Shown: positions 8,016 through 15,208, counted from the stretch's first letter. The stretch: DNA of 22,917 bases from CAZLAJ01 sp964644605 (GCA_964644605.1 CAZXWS010000013.1:1-22917); one strand, 5' to 3'. Notes: generated by a model not told the origin, from the letters alone. Numbers and translations are program-made.

Positions 8016-9640
8016 TCTATTCCTGTATAAATTTCAAATATTTTCTTTTGGTACTCTTTGGCTTTCAGAAGCATTTTCAATAAGAGGCCAAATTCTTTGA
8101 CACTGAATACCCAGCATAAAAATAAATATAGCAGAAAATACAGTATTCCGGTAGTACAGAGGAGCATAAATACGTTAATAGTGCGGGTAGTGTCAAAAAT
8201 AAGACCATCAAATATTGACATATATTTATACGCTATAACGCATGGTATTAATGCTGCTAAAAGTATTTTGCAAGTATTAAATAAGAGTTCTTGGTAATCA
8301 AAGCCGTTTAGTTTTTTATGCAGTCTATATAGCAATATGACTACACTGACATTCATCGCAGTAGAAAAGGCAATAGCTAATGAAAAGACCTGTAGGTGTA
8401 GCACGAGAATAAAAAATAAACTAAGTATGGCGTTTAAGGCAATAGAAAATATACTGATGTAAAACGGAGTCCGTGTATCAAAAATTGCATAAAAACAGCG
8501 AGTGAGGAAGTAATAAATAGAGTGGAATGGTACAGATAATGCAAAATAGGCAAGTGTGAGAGCAGTGAGTTTGGTCGCTTCGGGATCAAATTTCCGGCTT
8601 CCAAAAAAAATCTTTACAATGTTGGTATTTGCAAACATAAAAAATATAGCTATCGGGATGATAAAGAAAAATAAATTTAGAATAGATTCTATAATCACGC
8701 TTTTTAAGCCTTCTGTTTGTTTCTCGTGGTACATCTCACTTAAGTATGGTAAGGATGCTTGGCCGAATGCTATACCGATTACAGATACAGGGAGCAACTG
8801 TAAATGCTGAGCAAGGTAAAAAATGGCATATGAGCCTTCACTAATGAGAGATGATAAGGAAAGATCAACTGTCGCTTCAATTTGCGCGGTAATTACTGTA
8901 AATACGCGTGGCATGGTAACTCGGAAAAAGTCCCATAGTACACGACTTCGTTCAACTATAAATCTATACTCAAAATCACTGACAAATATTACAGGCAATT
9001 GAATGATAAAAAATAAAAACGCGCCGATAACCACACCTAGCACTGGCGCCTCTAAACCGATTTTGCTTGAAAAAAGTATCGTACATATAATAATCCCGAC
9101 ATTGTAAATAATAGGAGCAACTGCTGGTATGAGAAATCGCTTTCGAGCTTGACTAATGCCAGTAAAAAAGTTTCCGACTACTAAAAATGGCAGCTGCCCG
9201 ATTAAAATAATACGTGAGTAATAGACGATTAAATCAATCTTATCCTTTGAAAATCCTGGGGTGATAATAGGAAGAATAAAATTTGCTAGTACGGTGACTA
9301 TAACAATAAGAAGAAATAATATAAGGGTGATGAAGTTAATGATTGAAGATATATTCTTACTTAATTTTGCGTGATCATTTTTGTACTTAATGAAAAAGGG
9401 GATAAATGATGTACTGAGCGCTCCGGTAATTAGGACTTCAAATATGAGATCAGGGATTTTAAACGATGCAAAATATATATCGAGCTGTCTTACTTCAAAG
9501 TAGTTCGTAAGAATACGATAGCGTAAAAAGCCAAAAAGTCGTGCCAAAATCATCATAGCTGAAAGGATAATCGTTGATGAAATCATGCTGGTTTGCTGAG
9601 CAAAAACGAATTCCTGTGTCTTTTTGAAGAGTTTGTTCAT
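8012..9640 (-). CDS. murJ: Lipid II flippase MurJ (MVF/MviN family)
   Basis: About 542 residues from the ATG at 9640, with around 14 hydrophobic segments. It is the inner-membrane flippase that exports undecaprenyl-linked peptidoglycan precursor. The N-terminal region (STIILSAMMILARLFGFLRYRIL) matches the MurJ opening, where a basic residue in the first TM helices is functionally important; DIYFASFKIPD and GALSTSFIPFF are typical MVF motifs, as is FGQASLPYLSEM near the middle. A TTG two codons earlier (9646) is an alternative start, but ATG is preferred. The 3' end overlaps the phosphorylase start by 4 bp and mltG follows 5 bp after that gene, forming a three-gene unit. It diverges from mraZ, sharing an 89-bp promoter region, so flipping and division control are set from one spot. 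Confidence 0.95.
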   Translation of the reverse strand: MNKLFKKTQEFVFAQQTSMISSTIILSAMMILARLFGFLRYRILTNYFEVRQLDIYFASFKIPDLIFEVLITGALSTSFIPFFIKYKNDHAKLSKNISSIINFITLILFLLIVIVTVLANFILPIITPGFSKDKIDLIVYYSRIILIGQLPFLVVGNFFTGISQARKRFLIPAVAPIIYNVGIIICTILFSSKIGLEAPVLGVVIGAFLFFIIQLPVIFVSDFEYRFIVERSRVLWDFFRVTMPRVFTVITAQIEATVDLSLSSLISEGSYAIFYLAQHLQLLPVSVIGIAFGQASLPYLSEMYHEKQTEGLKSVIIESILNLFFFIIPIAIFFMFANTNIVKIFFGSRKFDPEATKLTALTLAYFALSVPFHSIYYFLTRCFYAIFDTRTPFYISIFSIALNAILSLFFILVLHLQVFSLAIAFSTAMNVSVVILLYRLHKKLNGFDYQELLFNTCKILLAALIPCVIAYKYMSIFDGLIFDTTRTINVFMLLCTTGILYFLLYLFLCWVFSVKEFGLLLKMLLKAKEYQKKIFEIYTGIE

Positions 9641-9650
9641 AAGCAAAGAA

Positions 9651-9656
9651 ATTATA
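9651..9656 (-). promoter_or_regulatory. -10 element of murJ
   Basis: On the minus strand a perfect TATAAT (9656-9651) lies 10 nt before the murJ ATG at 9640. I see no good -35 at 16-18 bp (A-rich sequence only). The start point would fall about 4 nt before the ATG. Confidence 0.5.
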
Positions 9657-9692
9657 CGTGAAAAAAATATATTTTTTCTTACCTTTTTCTTG

Positions 9693-9721
9693 TTGACTTT
9701 TGCTGCAAAATGGCATTTAAT
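9693..9721 (+). promoter_or_regulatory. Promoter of the mraZ cluster
   Basis: TTGACT (9693-9698), 17-bp spacer, TTTAAT (9716-9721). The mraZ ATG at 9730 is 8 nt beyond the -10 element, so the transcript would begin at or within a few nt of the start codon. This is the only convincing promoter for the run from mraZ to yvcK. Confidence 0.65.
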
Positions 9722-9743
9722 GGTTATATATGGTTTTTTTTGG
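9711..9743 (+). promoter_or_regulatory. Candidate MraZ operator: TGG repeats with 10-bp period
   Basis: TGG occurs at exactly 9711, 9721, 9731 and 9741 (TGGCA, TGGTT, TGGTT, TGGTG), one per helical turn, across the -10 element and the start codon; TG also falls in phase at 9691 and 9701. E. coli MraZ binds TGGGN repeats separated by 5-nt spacers, which is the same 10-bp period. The third G is missing here, so equivalence is inferred. The third and fourth repeats lie at or inside the mraZ start. Confidence 0.55.
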
Positions 9744-10125
9744 TGAATATGAAGTCTCTTTTACCGGTACGGGTAGAATAGTACTCCCAAAAAAAATCAG
9801 AGAACTTTTAAAAGGGAATGTTTTTGTCTTATCAAAGGGTTTTGATGAATGTCTGGTAGGATATGACCGGGATGATTGGGAACAGCGAGCCCAAGACCTT
9901 ATGACTACTTCTCTTCTTGAAAAAGAGAATATGGATCGGAAACGATTTTTATTCGCATCGACGATATACGCAGAAGTGGACGATCAAGGCAGGTTTGTAA
10001 TTCCCAAAAATCTGCTTCAGTTTGCAGATTTGAGCGGGATAGTGGTTATTATCGGAGTTGGTGACCACTTCGAGATTTGGAATAGAGGGAAGTGGGAGCG
10101 CTATATGATAGAAATAAAAAATTAA
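9730..10125 (+). CDS. mraZ: Transcriptional regulator MraZ
   Basis: A 131-residue DNA-binding protein with two SpoVT/AbrB-like half-domains that assembles into a ring and controls the dcw operon it heads. The N-terminal FFGEYEVSFTGTGRIVLPKKIR corresponds to the usual FxGEYxHxLDxKGRxxxPxKxR, and the second copy DDQGRFVIPKNLLQFA lies at about 84-99. The first half departs from the common DxKGR (TGTGR here), while the second keeps D-x-GR. Length is normal; some relatives run about 140-150. The ATG at 9730 is the first in-frame start and sits 8 nt after the -10 element with no Shine-Dalgarno. rsmH follows after about 100 bp. The phased TGG series over the promoter suggests autoregulation. Confidence 0.94.
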   Translation: MVFFGEYEVSFTGTGRIVLPKKIRELLKGNVFVLSKGFDECLVGYDRDDWEQRAQDLMTTSLLEKENMDRKRFLFASTIYAEVDDQGRFVIPKNLLQFADLSGIVVIIGVGDHFEIWNRGKWERYMIEIKN

Positions 10126-10152
10126 AAATAAAAAATAAAATACTAAACTCCA

Positions 10153-10179
10153 AACTTATAAGTAAATAAATTATAAGTT
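10153..10179 (+). repeat. AT-only hairpin and heptad-like A/T tracts in the mraZ-rsmH gap
   Basis: AACTTATAA (10153-10161) and TTATAAGTT (10171-10179) form a perfect 9-bp stem with a 9-nt loop. Flanking it, heptad-phased A-rich sequence at the mraZ 3' end (about 10113-10145) is roughly complementary to the T-rich heptads just before the rsmH ATG (about 10203-10226), so the whole gap could fold. No Shine-Dalgarno precedes rsmH. The role is unknown. Confidence 0.4.
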
Positions 10180-10227
10180 GTGGGTATCTAAAGTTTTCTA
10201 AATTTAATTTTTGATTTTTAATTTTTT

Positions 10228-11073
10228 ATGCATACCCCTGTTCTTTTAAATGAAGTAGTAGAAGCACTGGATGTTCATCCAGGCGGCGTGTACATAGATG
10301 GAACCCTTGGAGAAGGGGGACACACGATGGCGATTGCGGAGCGTGGAGGTAAAGTATTGGCGATCGATTGGGACGACAGTCAAGTCAAAAGTCAAAAGTC
10401 AAAAGTCAAAAATTTTGATGTCACATTTACGCAGGGAAATTATGCGGAAATATTAAGAATTGCGAATGAAAATGGGTTTAAAGAGGTGGACGGCATAGTG
10501 TTTGATTTTGGACTGTCAATGAGACAGCTTTCAGAATCAAAGCGGGGTTTTTCATATAAAAATCCTGATGAACCACTTGATATGCGTATAGGCGACGACC
10601 AAATGCCTACGGCTGCAGACATAATTAATACATTTACAGAAGAACAATTATACGATGTATTTGCCAGATATTCTGAAGAGCTTCATTCTCGGGAGCTTAG
10701 TGAGTATATTGTCCGCGCCCGTACAATAAAAAATTTTGAAACTGTCGGTGATTTATTGAAAGTGATCGATGCAGTAATCTCGGATTGTCAGGCGAGCCAT
10801 GGGCATAAAGCAGACGCGATATACGCTCAGATTTTTCAAGCGTTAAGAGTCTGCGTTAATAGCGAGTATGACAACATTCGCGCAGGATTGAGTGGCGCGT
10901 TGTCCTTGTTAAAACTGAATGGAAATTTAGCAGTCATTACATTCCACTCTGGCGAAGACAGGATAGTGAAGCAGTTTGCTCGTGAGAATTCATTGAAAAT
11001 GACTGTTGTGAAAGGATCATGGGAAAAAAAATTTGAAAGGTCGGCGATTTTAAGAGTTATAGGGAAGAAATAG
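10228..11073 (+). CDS. rsmH: 16S rRNA (cytosine-1402-N4)-methyltransferase RsmH (MraW)
   Basis: A 281-residue SAM-dependent methyltransferase that modifies C1402 in the ribosomal P site and stands second in most dcw clusters. Motif I is DGTLGEGGHT (24-33), followed by GGKVLAIDWDD (40-50). Other family blocks are FDFGLSMRQL (92-101; usually LDLGVSS.QL), RGFSY (106-110), PLDMR (116-120) and ITFHSGEDRIVK (237-248; usually ISFHSLEDRIVK). It is somewhat shorter than the common 300-315, mainly at the C-terminus. Residues 51-61 are encoded by a tandem heptanucleotide repeat and are Lys/Ser/Gln-rich; family members have an acidic helix here. Initiation is at an ATG after a T-rich tract without Shine-Dalgarno. 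ftsL starts 44 bp downstream. Confidence 0.95.
   Translation: MHTPVLLNEVVEALDVHPGGVYIDGTLGEGGHTMAIAERGGKVLAIDWDDSQVKSQKSKVKNFDVTFTQGNYAEILRIANENGFKEVDGIVFDFGLSMRQLSESKRGFSYKNPDEPLDMRIGDDQMPTAADIINTFTEEQLYDVFARYSEELHSRELSEYIVRARTIKNFETVGDLLKVIDAVISDCQASHGHKADAIYAQIFQALRVCVNSEYDNIRAGLSGALSLLKLNGNLAVITFHSGEDRIVKQFARENSLKMTVVKGSWEKKFERSAILRVIGKK
10383..10410 (+). repeat. Four perfect tandem AGTCAAA heptamers inside rsmH
   Basis: AGTCAAA is repeated four times without error and preceded by a partial AGTCA (10378-10382). Since 7 is not a multiple of 3, each copy is read in a different frame, giving the SQVKSQKSKVK segment of RsmH. Gain or loss of one copy would shift the frame. Confidence 0.9.
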
Positions 11074-11117
11074 TATCTAGTATATAGGGAAATATTTATT
11101 AAGTATTCAGAATATTT

Positions 11118-11396
11118 ATGAAAAAAGTTAAGTATTTAATTGGTTTAGTGCTAATTGGATTAATAGTGGTTAATATACATATATTTGTCTCATCTATAAA
11201 ATTGAGTAACGATATTAATAAGTTCGAAGCGCAGATAGCGGCGTTGCATAAGGAAAATATCGAACTTGAAAAAAACTTATACCAGGTCGATTCTTATCAG
11301 TATGCAGCATCTATGTCTTCCGCGTTGAATTTTACAAAAGTTTCTCAACCTCTCTATATTGACAATATCCAATATGCATATAATAAAGGTCTATGA
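11118..11396 (+). CDS. ftsL: FtsL/DivIC-like septum protein
   Basis: A 92-residue bitopic protein: short basic cytoplasmic start (MKKVK), one TM helix (about 6-25), then a predicted coiled coil (about 28-58, heptad-like DINKFEAQIAALHKENIELEKNL) and a short tail. This matches the architecture and size of FtsL, which pairs with FtsB/DivIC and activates the septal synthase. FtsL sequences are poorly conserved, so the call rests on architecture and its exact dcw position between rsmH and ftsI. Its TGA stop overlaps the ftsI ATG (ATGA, 11393-11396), so translation is coupled with its expected partner. Confidence 0.8.
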   Translation: MKKVKYLIGLVLIGLIVVNIHIFVSSIKLSNDINKFEAQIAALHKENIELEKNLYQVDSYQYAASMSSALNFTKVSQPLYIDNIQYAYNKGL

Positions 11397-13054
11397 TAAA
11401 GACGCGCCTTTTATTATTATTCTTTTTAACCTTATTTGTAGTAGTTACCGTAAAACTTTTTTATATTCAAATTCTAAATCCCTTCAACTACTCCTCGAAT
11501 GACTATTTGAAAACAAATCGCCTGAGTGCAGAACGTGGAAAAATATATGATCGTAATCACCAACCGTTGGTTGTGAATCAAATTAGTTATAGACTCTTTG
11601 CGGAGCCGAAACAGATACAAGACAAAGAAGAGACAATACATAAGATCGATGATGTTTTGAAAATTGGAGAAGCTACCCTTTCAGCTCGTCTTGATATGAC
11701 AAAAACATGGGTTTCTCTTGCACCACTCATAACAGCCGAAGATAAACAAGCCCTTGAAAAAAAAGGAATTACCGGCATTGGTTTTGATGATTTATATCAA
11801 CGGTATTACCCTGAAGCATCGCTTGCTGCGCAACTTATAGGATTTGTAGGTAAAAATAAAGACGGCGAAGATACAGGATATTTTGGAATAGAAGGATATT
11901 ACGATCAGGATTTAGTCGGCTTACCAGGTTTTATTAAGTCAGAGCGTGATTTATTAGGGCGTCCTATTTTATTCGGAACGCAAGAAAAAACAGATTCAGA
12001 AAATGGACGCGATCTTGTACTAACTGTAGATAAAACAGTGCAGCAGATAGTAAAGAAGAAATTAAAAGAAGGAATGGACAGATATCAGGCTAAAGATGGA
12101 TGTGTTATAGTTGCCAATCCAAACACTGGAGAAATATTAGCTCTTTCTTGTCTTCCTGACTTTGATCCTGACAAATACTATAACTTTACCGAACAAGAAT
12201 ACAAAAACGCCGCAATTTCCAGCACTTACGAGCCTGGTTCTACGTTTAAGCCATTGGTAATGGCCGCAGGTCTCGAAGAAAAAGTAATTAAACCAGATGA
12301 TTTTTTTAATGAGGATGGGCCGGTAGCTGTCGGCGAATATAAAATTCATACGTGGAATGATAAATACGAAGGCAAAATTTCTATGACCCGAATACTCGAA
12401 CGGTCCTCAAATGTTGGTATGGTTTACATCGGAAACAAATTGGGAAACGATAAGTTATATGAATATGTACAGAAATTAGGATTCGGAAATCTTACAAATG
12501 TTGATTTACAGGGAGAAGTGGATGGTGTGGTGAAAGATAGATCCCAGTGGTACCCGATAGATTATGCGACAGTTACATTTGGCCAGGGCATTGCTGTTAC
12601 ACCTATTCAAATGATTCGCGCATTCTCAAGTTTAATAAATGGCGGAAAACTCATGCGACCATATGTGATTTATAAAACATATGATGGTGGTGAAGAAAAA
12701 GTGAGGGAGCCACACGTACAGCGGCAGATTTTTTCGGAGAGAACTTCAGAAATCATGAAAAAAATGTTGTATTCGACAGTGGAGAATGGAGAATTTAAGT
12801 GGGCAAAACCAAAAGGCTATAAATTTGGTGGTAAAACAGGCACAGCTCAAATTGCGGTAAATGGAAAATACGATCCTTCAAAAACAATAGCTTCGTTTAT
12901 GGGATTTGCACCGGTTGATAAACCTCAGTTTATCGCACTTGTGATTCTACATGAACCAGGTAGCTCCCAATGGGGATCTGAAACTGCGGCTCCACTTTTT
13001 TTTGATATTGCCAAAGATCTTCTCGTGTATTACAACATACCTCCAGACAATTAG
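11393..13054 (+). CDS. ftsI: Septal class B penicillin-binding protein FtsI (PBP2/3 type)
   Basis: A 553-residue D,D-transpeptidase that crosslinks septal peptidoglycan. It has a TM helix at about 5-24, a PBP dimer/pedestal domain (about 48-200, starting RGKIYDRNHQPLVVN) and a penicillin-binding transpeptidase domain from about 235. The three active-site motifs are intact: STFK at 283-286 (nucleophile S283), SSN at 338-340 and KTGTAQ at 481-486. TFGQGIAVTPIQM (395-407) is another class B hallmark. There is no PASTA domain at the C-terminus, unlike many Gram-positive homologues. The start overlaps ftsL by 4 bp. Immediately after the TAG stop lies the first arm of the repeat region preceding murE. 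Confidence 0.96.
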   Translation: MIKTRLLLLFFLTLFVVVTVKLFYIQILNPFNYSSNDYLKTNRLSAERGKIYDRNHQPLVVNQISYRLFAEPKQIQDKEETIHKIDDVLKIGEATLSARLDMTKTWVSLAPLITAEDKQALEKKGITGIGFDDLYQRYYPEASLAAQLIGFVGKNKDGEDTGYFGIEGYYDQDLVGLPGFIKSERDLLGRPILFGTQEKTDSENGRDLVLTVDKTVQQIVKKKLKEGMDRYQAKDGCVIVANPNTGEILALSCLPDFDPDKYYNFTEQEYKNAAISSTYEPGSTFKPLVMAAGLEEKVIKPDDFFNEDGPVAVGEYKIHTWNDKYEGKISMTRILERSSNVGMVYIGNKLGNDKLYEYVQKLGFGNLTNVDLQGEVDGVVKDRSQWYPIDYATVTFGQGIAVTPIQMIRAFSSLINGGKLMRPYVIYKTYDGGEEKVREPHVQRQIFSERTSEIMKKMLYSTVENGEFKWAKPKGYKFGGKTGTAQIAVNGKYDPSKTIASFMGFAPVDKPQFIALVILHEPGSSQWGSETAAPLFFDIAKDLLVYYNIPPDN

Positions 13055-13057
13055 CAT

Positions 13058-13157
13058 TTATCACCTCCGAAGTGCAATGGAGCTTTGTGATAATCTATAA
13101 ACAAATGTCACACCTCCGAGGTGATAAAGACCTCCGAGGTGATAAAGAGGTGATAAA
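13058..13157 (+). repeat. Repeat cluster carrying Shine-Dalgarno and anti-Shine-Dalgarno copies between ftsI and murE
   Basis: GAGGTGATAAA occurs three times (13118-13128, 13136-13146, 13147-13157) and its exact reverse complement TTTATCACCTC once at 13058-13068. The palindromic core CCTCCGAGG appears at 13113-13121 and 13131-13139, and a near copy with one change (CCTCCGAAG) at 13064-13072. The last GAGGTGAT is the murE ribosome-binding site. The inverted copy, or either CCTCC core, could pair with it and hide it. Confidence 0.75.
13147..13154 (+). promoter_or_regulatory. Strong Shine-Dalgarno of murE
   Basis: GAGGTGAT, complementary to the usual 16S 3' end (AUCACCUC), ends 7 nt before the ATG at 13162. 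It is the clearest ribosome-binding site in the window and decides the murE start. Confidence 0.7.
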
Positions 13158-13161
13158 AAGG

Positions 13162-14406
13162 ATGAAGATGTATAATATTCGTATGAATCAGAATTTGAAG
13201 AATGCTTATCACTGGGTGCAGGCTCAGCTCGCAGTAATTTTGTATGGTAATCCAAGCAATAAATTGAAAGTAATTGGTGTAACTGGTACTGATGGAAAAA
13301 CTACAACAACTTCATTGATTTACCATGTATTAAAAGAGAAAGGCAAAAAAGTGTCCATGTTATCCACTGTATACGGAAAAGTTGGAGATAAGGAGTACGA
13401 TACTGGGCTTCACACAACAACACCAGATCCTTTTTTGGTTCAAAAACTATTAAAAAAAGCACATGAGGAAGGGGATGAATACTTTGTGCTTGAGACAACT
13501 TCACATGCCCTTGATCAACATCGTGTAGGTGGTGTCGAATATGAAATTGGACTCATTACTAATATTACCCATGAACATCTAGATTACCATAAAACATATG
13601 AAAATTATGTCCGTGCCAAAACAAAATTGCTTCAGCGTTCGAAAACAAGGTTAGTCAATAGAGATGATGAGTCATATCCCTTTATTGCCCATATCCTAAA
13701 ATCAGAAAATAAAAAATTCTTAACATTTGGTTTAAAGAAAGAAGCCGATTTTAATATAGATCTCTCAGCCAAACTTGGCATATCTTTACCAGAGTTTAAT
13801 CGTTATAACTATTTAGCGGCTTATACAGTGGCGTGGCTTTTAGGAATTGAAGAGGAATATATTCTGCACGCACTCAAATCATTCTCTCTGCCGATAGGTC
13901 GAATGGAGACAGTGTATGCTGAAAAGTTTAAAGTTATCGTCGATTTTGCCCATACACCACGTGCGATCCGAGAAGCGTTGAAAGCTGTTAAAGATCAGTC
14001 TAATCTAAAGGGACGTCTTATACATGTATTTGGTTCAGCGGGTTTGCGCGATCAAACAAAGCGTCCGTTGATGGGTGATGAAAGTGGAGCATATGCAGAT
14101 ATCGCTATTATAACTGAAGAGGATTACCGAACCGAGGATCCTCTGCAAATTGCGAAGCAGATCGCAAATGGTTTAGTAAGGCATGATTTTACTGAAGTAA
14201 AAGATTCTGAGCTCAATACAACTAGCGCAAAAAAATATTCAATAATTACAAATAGAGAAGACGCTATAAAAAAAGCTCTTGCTATCGCAGGTTCTGGCGA
14301 TGTAATCATAATAACTGGGAAAGGGCATGAAAAGAGTTTATGTAGGGGGAAAATAGAATATCCGTGGAGTGATCAGGAAGCTGTAAAGCGTTTACTTGCA
14401 AAATAA
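13162..14406 (+). CDS. murE: Mur ligase of MurE type (UDP-MurNAc-tripeptide synthetase), lacking the N-terminal domain
   Basis: A cytoplasmic ATP-dependent ligase that adds the third amino acid of the stem peptide. From the ATG at 13162, set by the Shine-Dalgarno, it has 414 residues against about 490 in typical MurE: the ATP loop TGTDGKTT is already at 41-48, so the N-terminal uridine-binding domain is almost absent. MurE marks are THTTTPDP-like substrate sequence (HTTTPDP), ETTSHALDQHRV (usually EVSSHALDQHRV), NITHEHLDYH and GKGHEKS near the C-terminus. The DNPR motif that contacts meso-diaminopimelate in E. coli MurE is EDYR here (EEDYRTEDP aligned with DDNPRTEEP), so the amino acid added cannot be stated. 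A longer frame opens at 13072, but its start codes through the palindromic repeats. pgeF starts 3 bp after the stop. Confidence 0.9.
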   Translation: MKMYNIRMNQNLKNAYHWVQAQLAVILYGNPSNKLKVIGVTGTDGKTTTTSLIYHVLKEKGKKVSMLSTVYGKVGDKEYDTGLHTTTPDPFLVQKLLKKAHEEGDEYFVLETTSHALDQHRVGGVEYEIGLITNITHEHLDYHKTYENYVRAKTKLLQRSKTRLVNRDDESYPFIAHILKSENKKFLTFGLKKEADFNIDLSAKLGISLPEFNRYNYLAAYTVAWLLGIEEEYILHALKSFSLPIGRMETVYAEKFKVIVDFAHTPRAIREALKAVKDQSNLKGRLIHVFGSAGLRDQTKRPLMGDESGAYADIAIITEEDYRTEDPLQIAKQIANGLVRHDFTEVKDSELNTTSAKKYSIITNREDAIKKALAIAGSGDVIIITGKGHEKSLCRGKIEYPWSDQEAVKRLLAK

Positions 14407-14409
14407 CGT

Positions 14410-15147
14410 ATGATCTACTGGAATAACTCATTGCAATCGTTTAATTCTTCATATATAAGTTCTGATTTTTTTTATGTAGGCTTTACTGCTAAACAAAGCG
14501 GCGACATGAGACCTTTTGAAAATAGTTTTATATTCGTAAAAAAATTTCTTAGTGGAAGGAAATCGGTCGTCCGTTTACGACAAGTTCACTCAACAAATAT
14601 TTCTATAATTTCTAAATCTTCAGATGAATTAGCGATCATAGATAATTGTGACGGTGTGGTGACAAATGAATCAAATATAGCATTATGTGTTGTAGCAGCC
14701 GACTGTGTTCCAATTCTATTCATTGATGAACATCACGGGGTGATTGGTGCATCACATCAAGGATGGAAAGGAACAGTGCAGGGGATGGCTACAAAAATGA
14801 TCTCTCAGATGTTGGAACTTGGTGCTGCACGAGATACGTTAAAGGCAGTTATTGGCCCATGTATTAACGAGTGTTGTTACAACATATGGGGTGAGAGAGT
14901 GGAAGAATTTCGGTCAGTATTTGGGAAAGATGCAGATAGTATATTGATCGAACGCGATAAGAAGATTTATTTAAATCTTATCAAAGCAAATTATATTCAG
15001 CTTGGGCACGCTGGTATAAAAGAAAAGAATATAGATTACTTTCCATTCTGTACGTCCTGTGATAAAAATCGTTTCTATTCTTTTCGGCGAGATGGGGATA
15101 TAATAGGAGAGGTGATGGGATATATAATGATGAAAAGTAATAACTAA
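14410..15147 (+). CDS. pgeF: Peptidoglycan editing factor PgeF (YfiH/YlmD, laccase-domain family)
   Basis: A 245-residue member of the DUF152/multicopper-laccase-like family. Its zinc-binding triad is visible: H60 in RQVH, C99 in AADC and H116 in SHQGWKG (family SHAGWRG, so Ala to Gln and Arg to Lys). GPCINECCYNI and CTSCDKNRFYSFRRDG are the usual C-terminal blocks. E. coli PgeF removes L-serine wrongly joined to UDP-MurNAc by MurC; other members act as purine nucleoside phosphorylases or adenosine deaminases. Its place between murE and murC, 3 bp after murE, favours the wall-editing role. The ATG at 14410 follows the murE stop without a Shine-Dalgarno. Confidence 0.88.
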   Translation: MIYWNNSLQSFNSSYISSDFFYVGFTAKQSGDMRPFENSFIFVKKFLSGRKSVVRLRQVHSTNISIISKSSDELAIIDNCDGVVTNESNIALCVVAADCVPILFIDEHHGVIGASHQGWKGTVQGMATKMISQMLELGAARDTLKAVIGPCINECCYNIWGERVEEFRSVFGKDADSILIERDKKIYLNLIKANYIQLGHAGIKEKNIDYFPFCTSCDKNRFYSFRRDGDIIGEVMGYIMMKSNN

Positions 15148-15180
15148 ACGTATTAAGTTGAGATTTGACAAGATATTTAT

Positions 15181-15208
15181 GTAGGGAACGGTCGCGACCG
15201 TTCCCTAC
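15181..15208. repeat. Perfect 28-bp palindrome upstream of murC
   Basis: GTAGGGAACGGTCG (15181-15194) is followed with no loop by its exact reverse complement CGACCGTTCCCTAC (15195-15208). It is GC-rich compared with its surroundings and lies in the pgeF-murC gap, 16 bp before the murC ATG. It resembles REP/BIME-like palindromic repeats; copy number elsewhere is unknown. Confidence 0.9.

Noticed and set aside
10383..10410. Short CRISPR-like array in rsmH
   Set aside because: The units are contiguous 7-mers with no spacers and lie inside a conserved coding region.
13072..13161. Upstream extension of murE from an ATG at 13072
   Set aside because: The extension codes through the palindromic repeats (LRGDKDLRGDKE), and the strong Shine-Dalgarno sits before the ATG at 13162.
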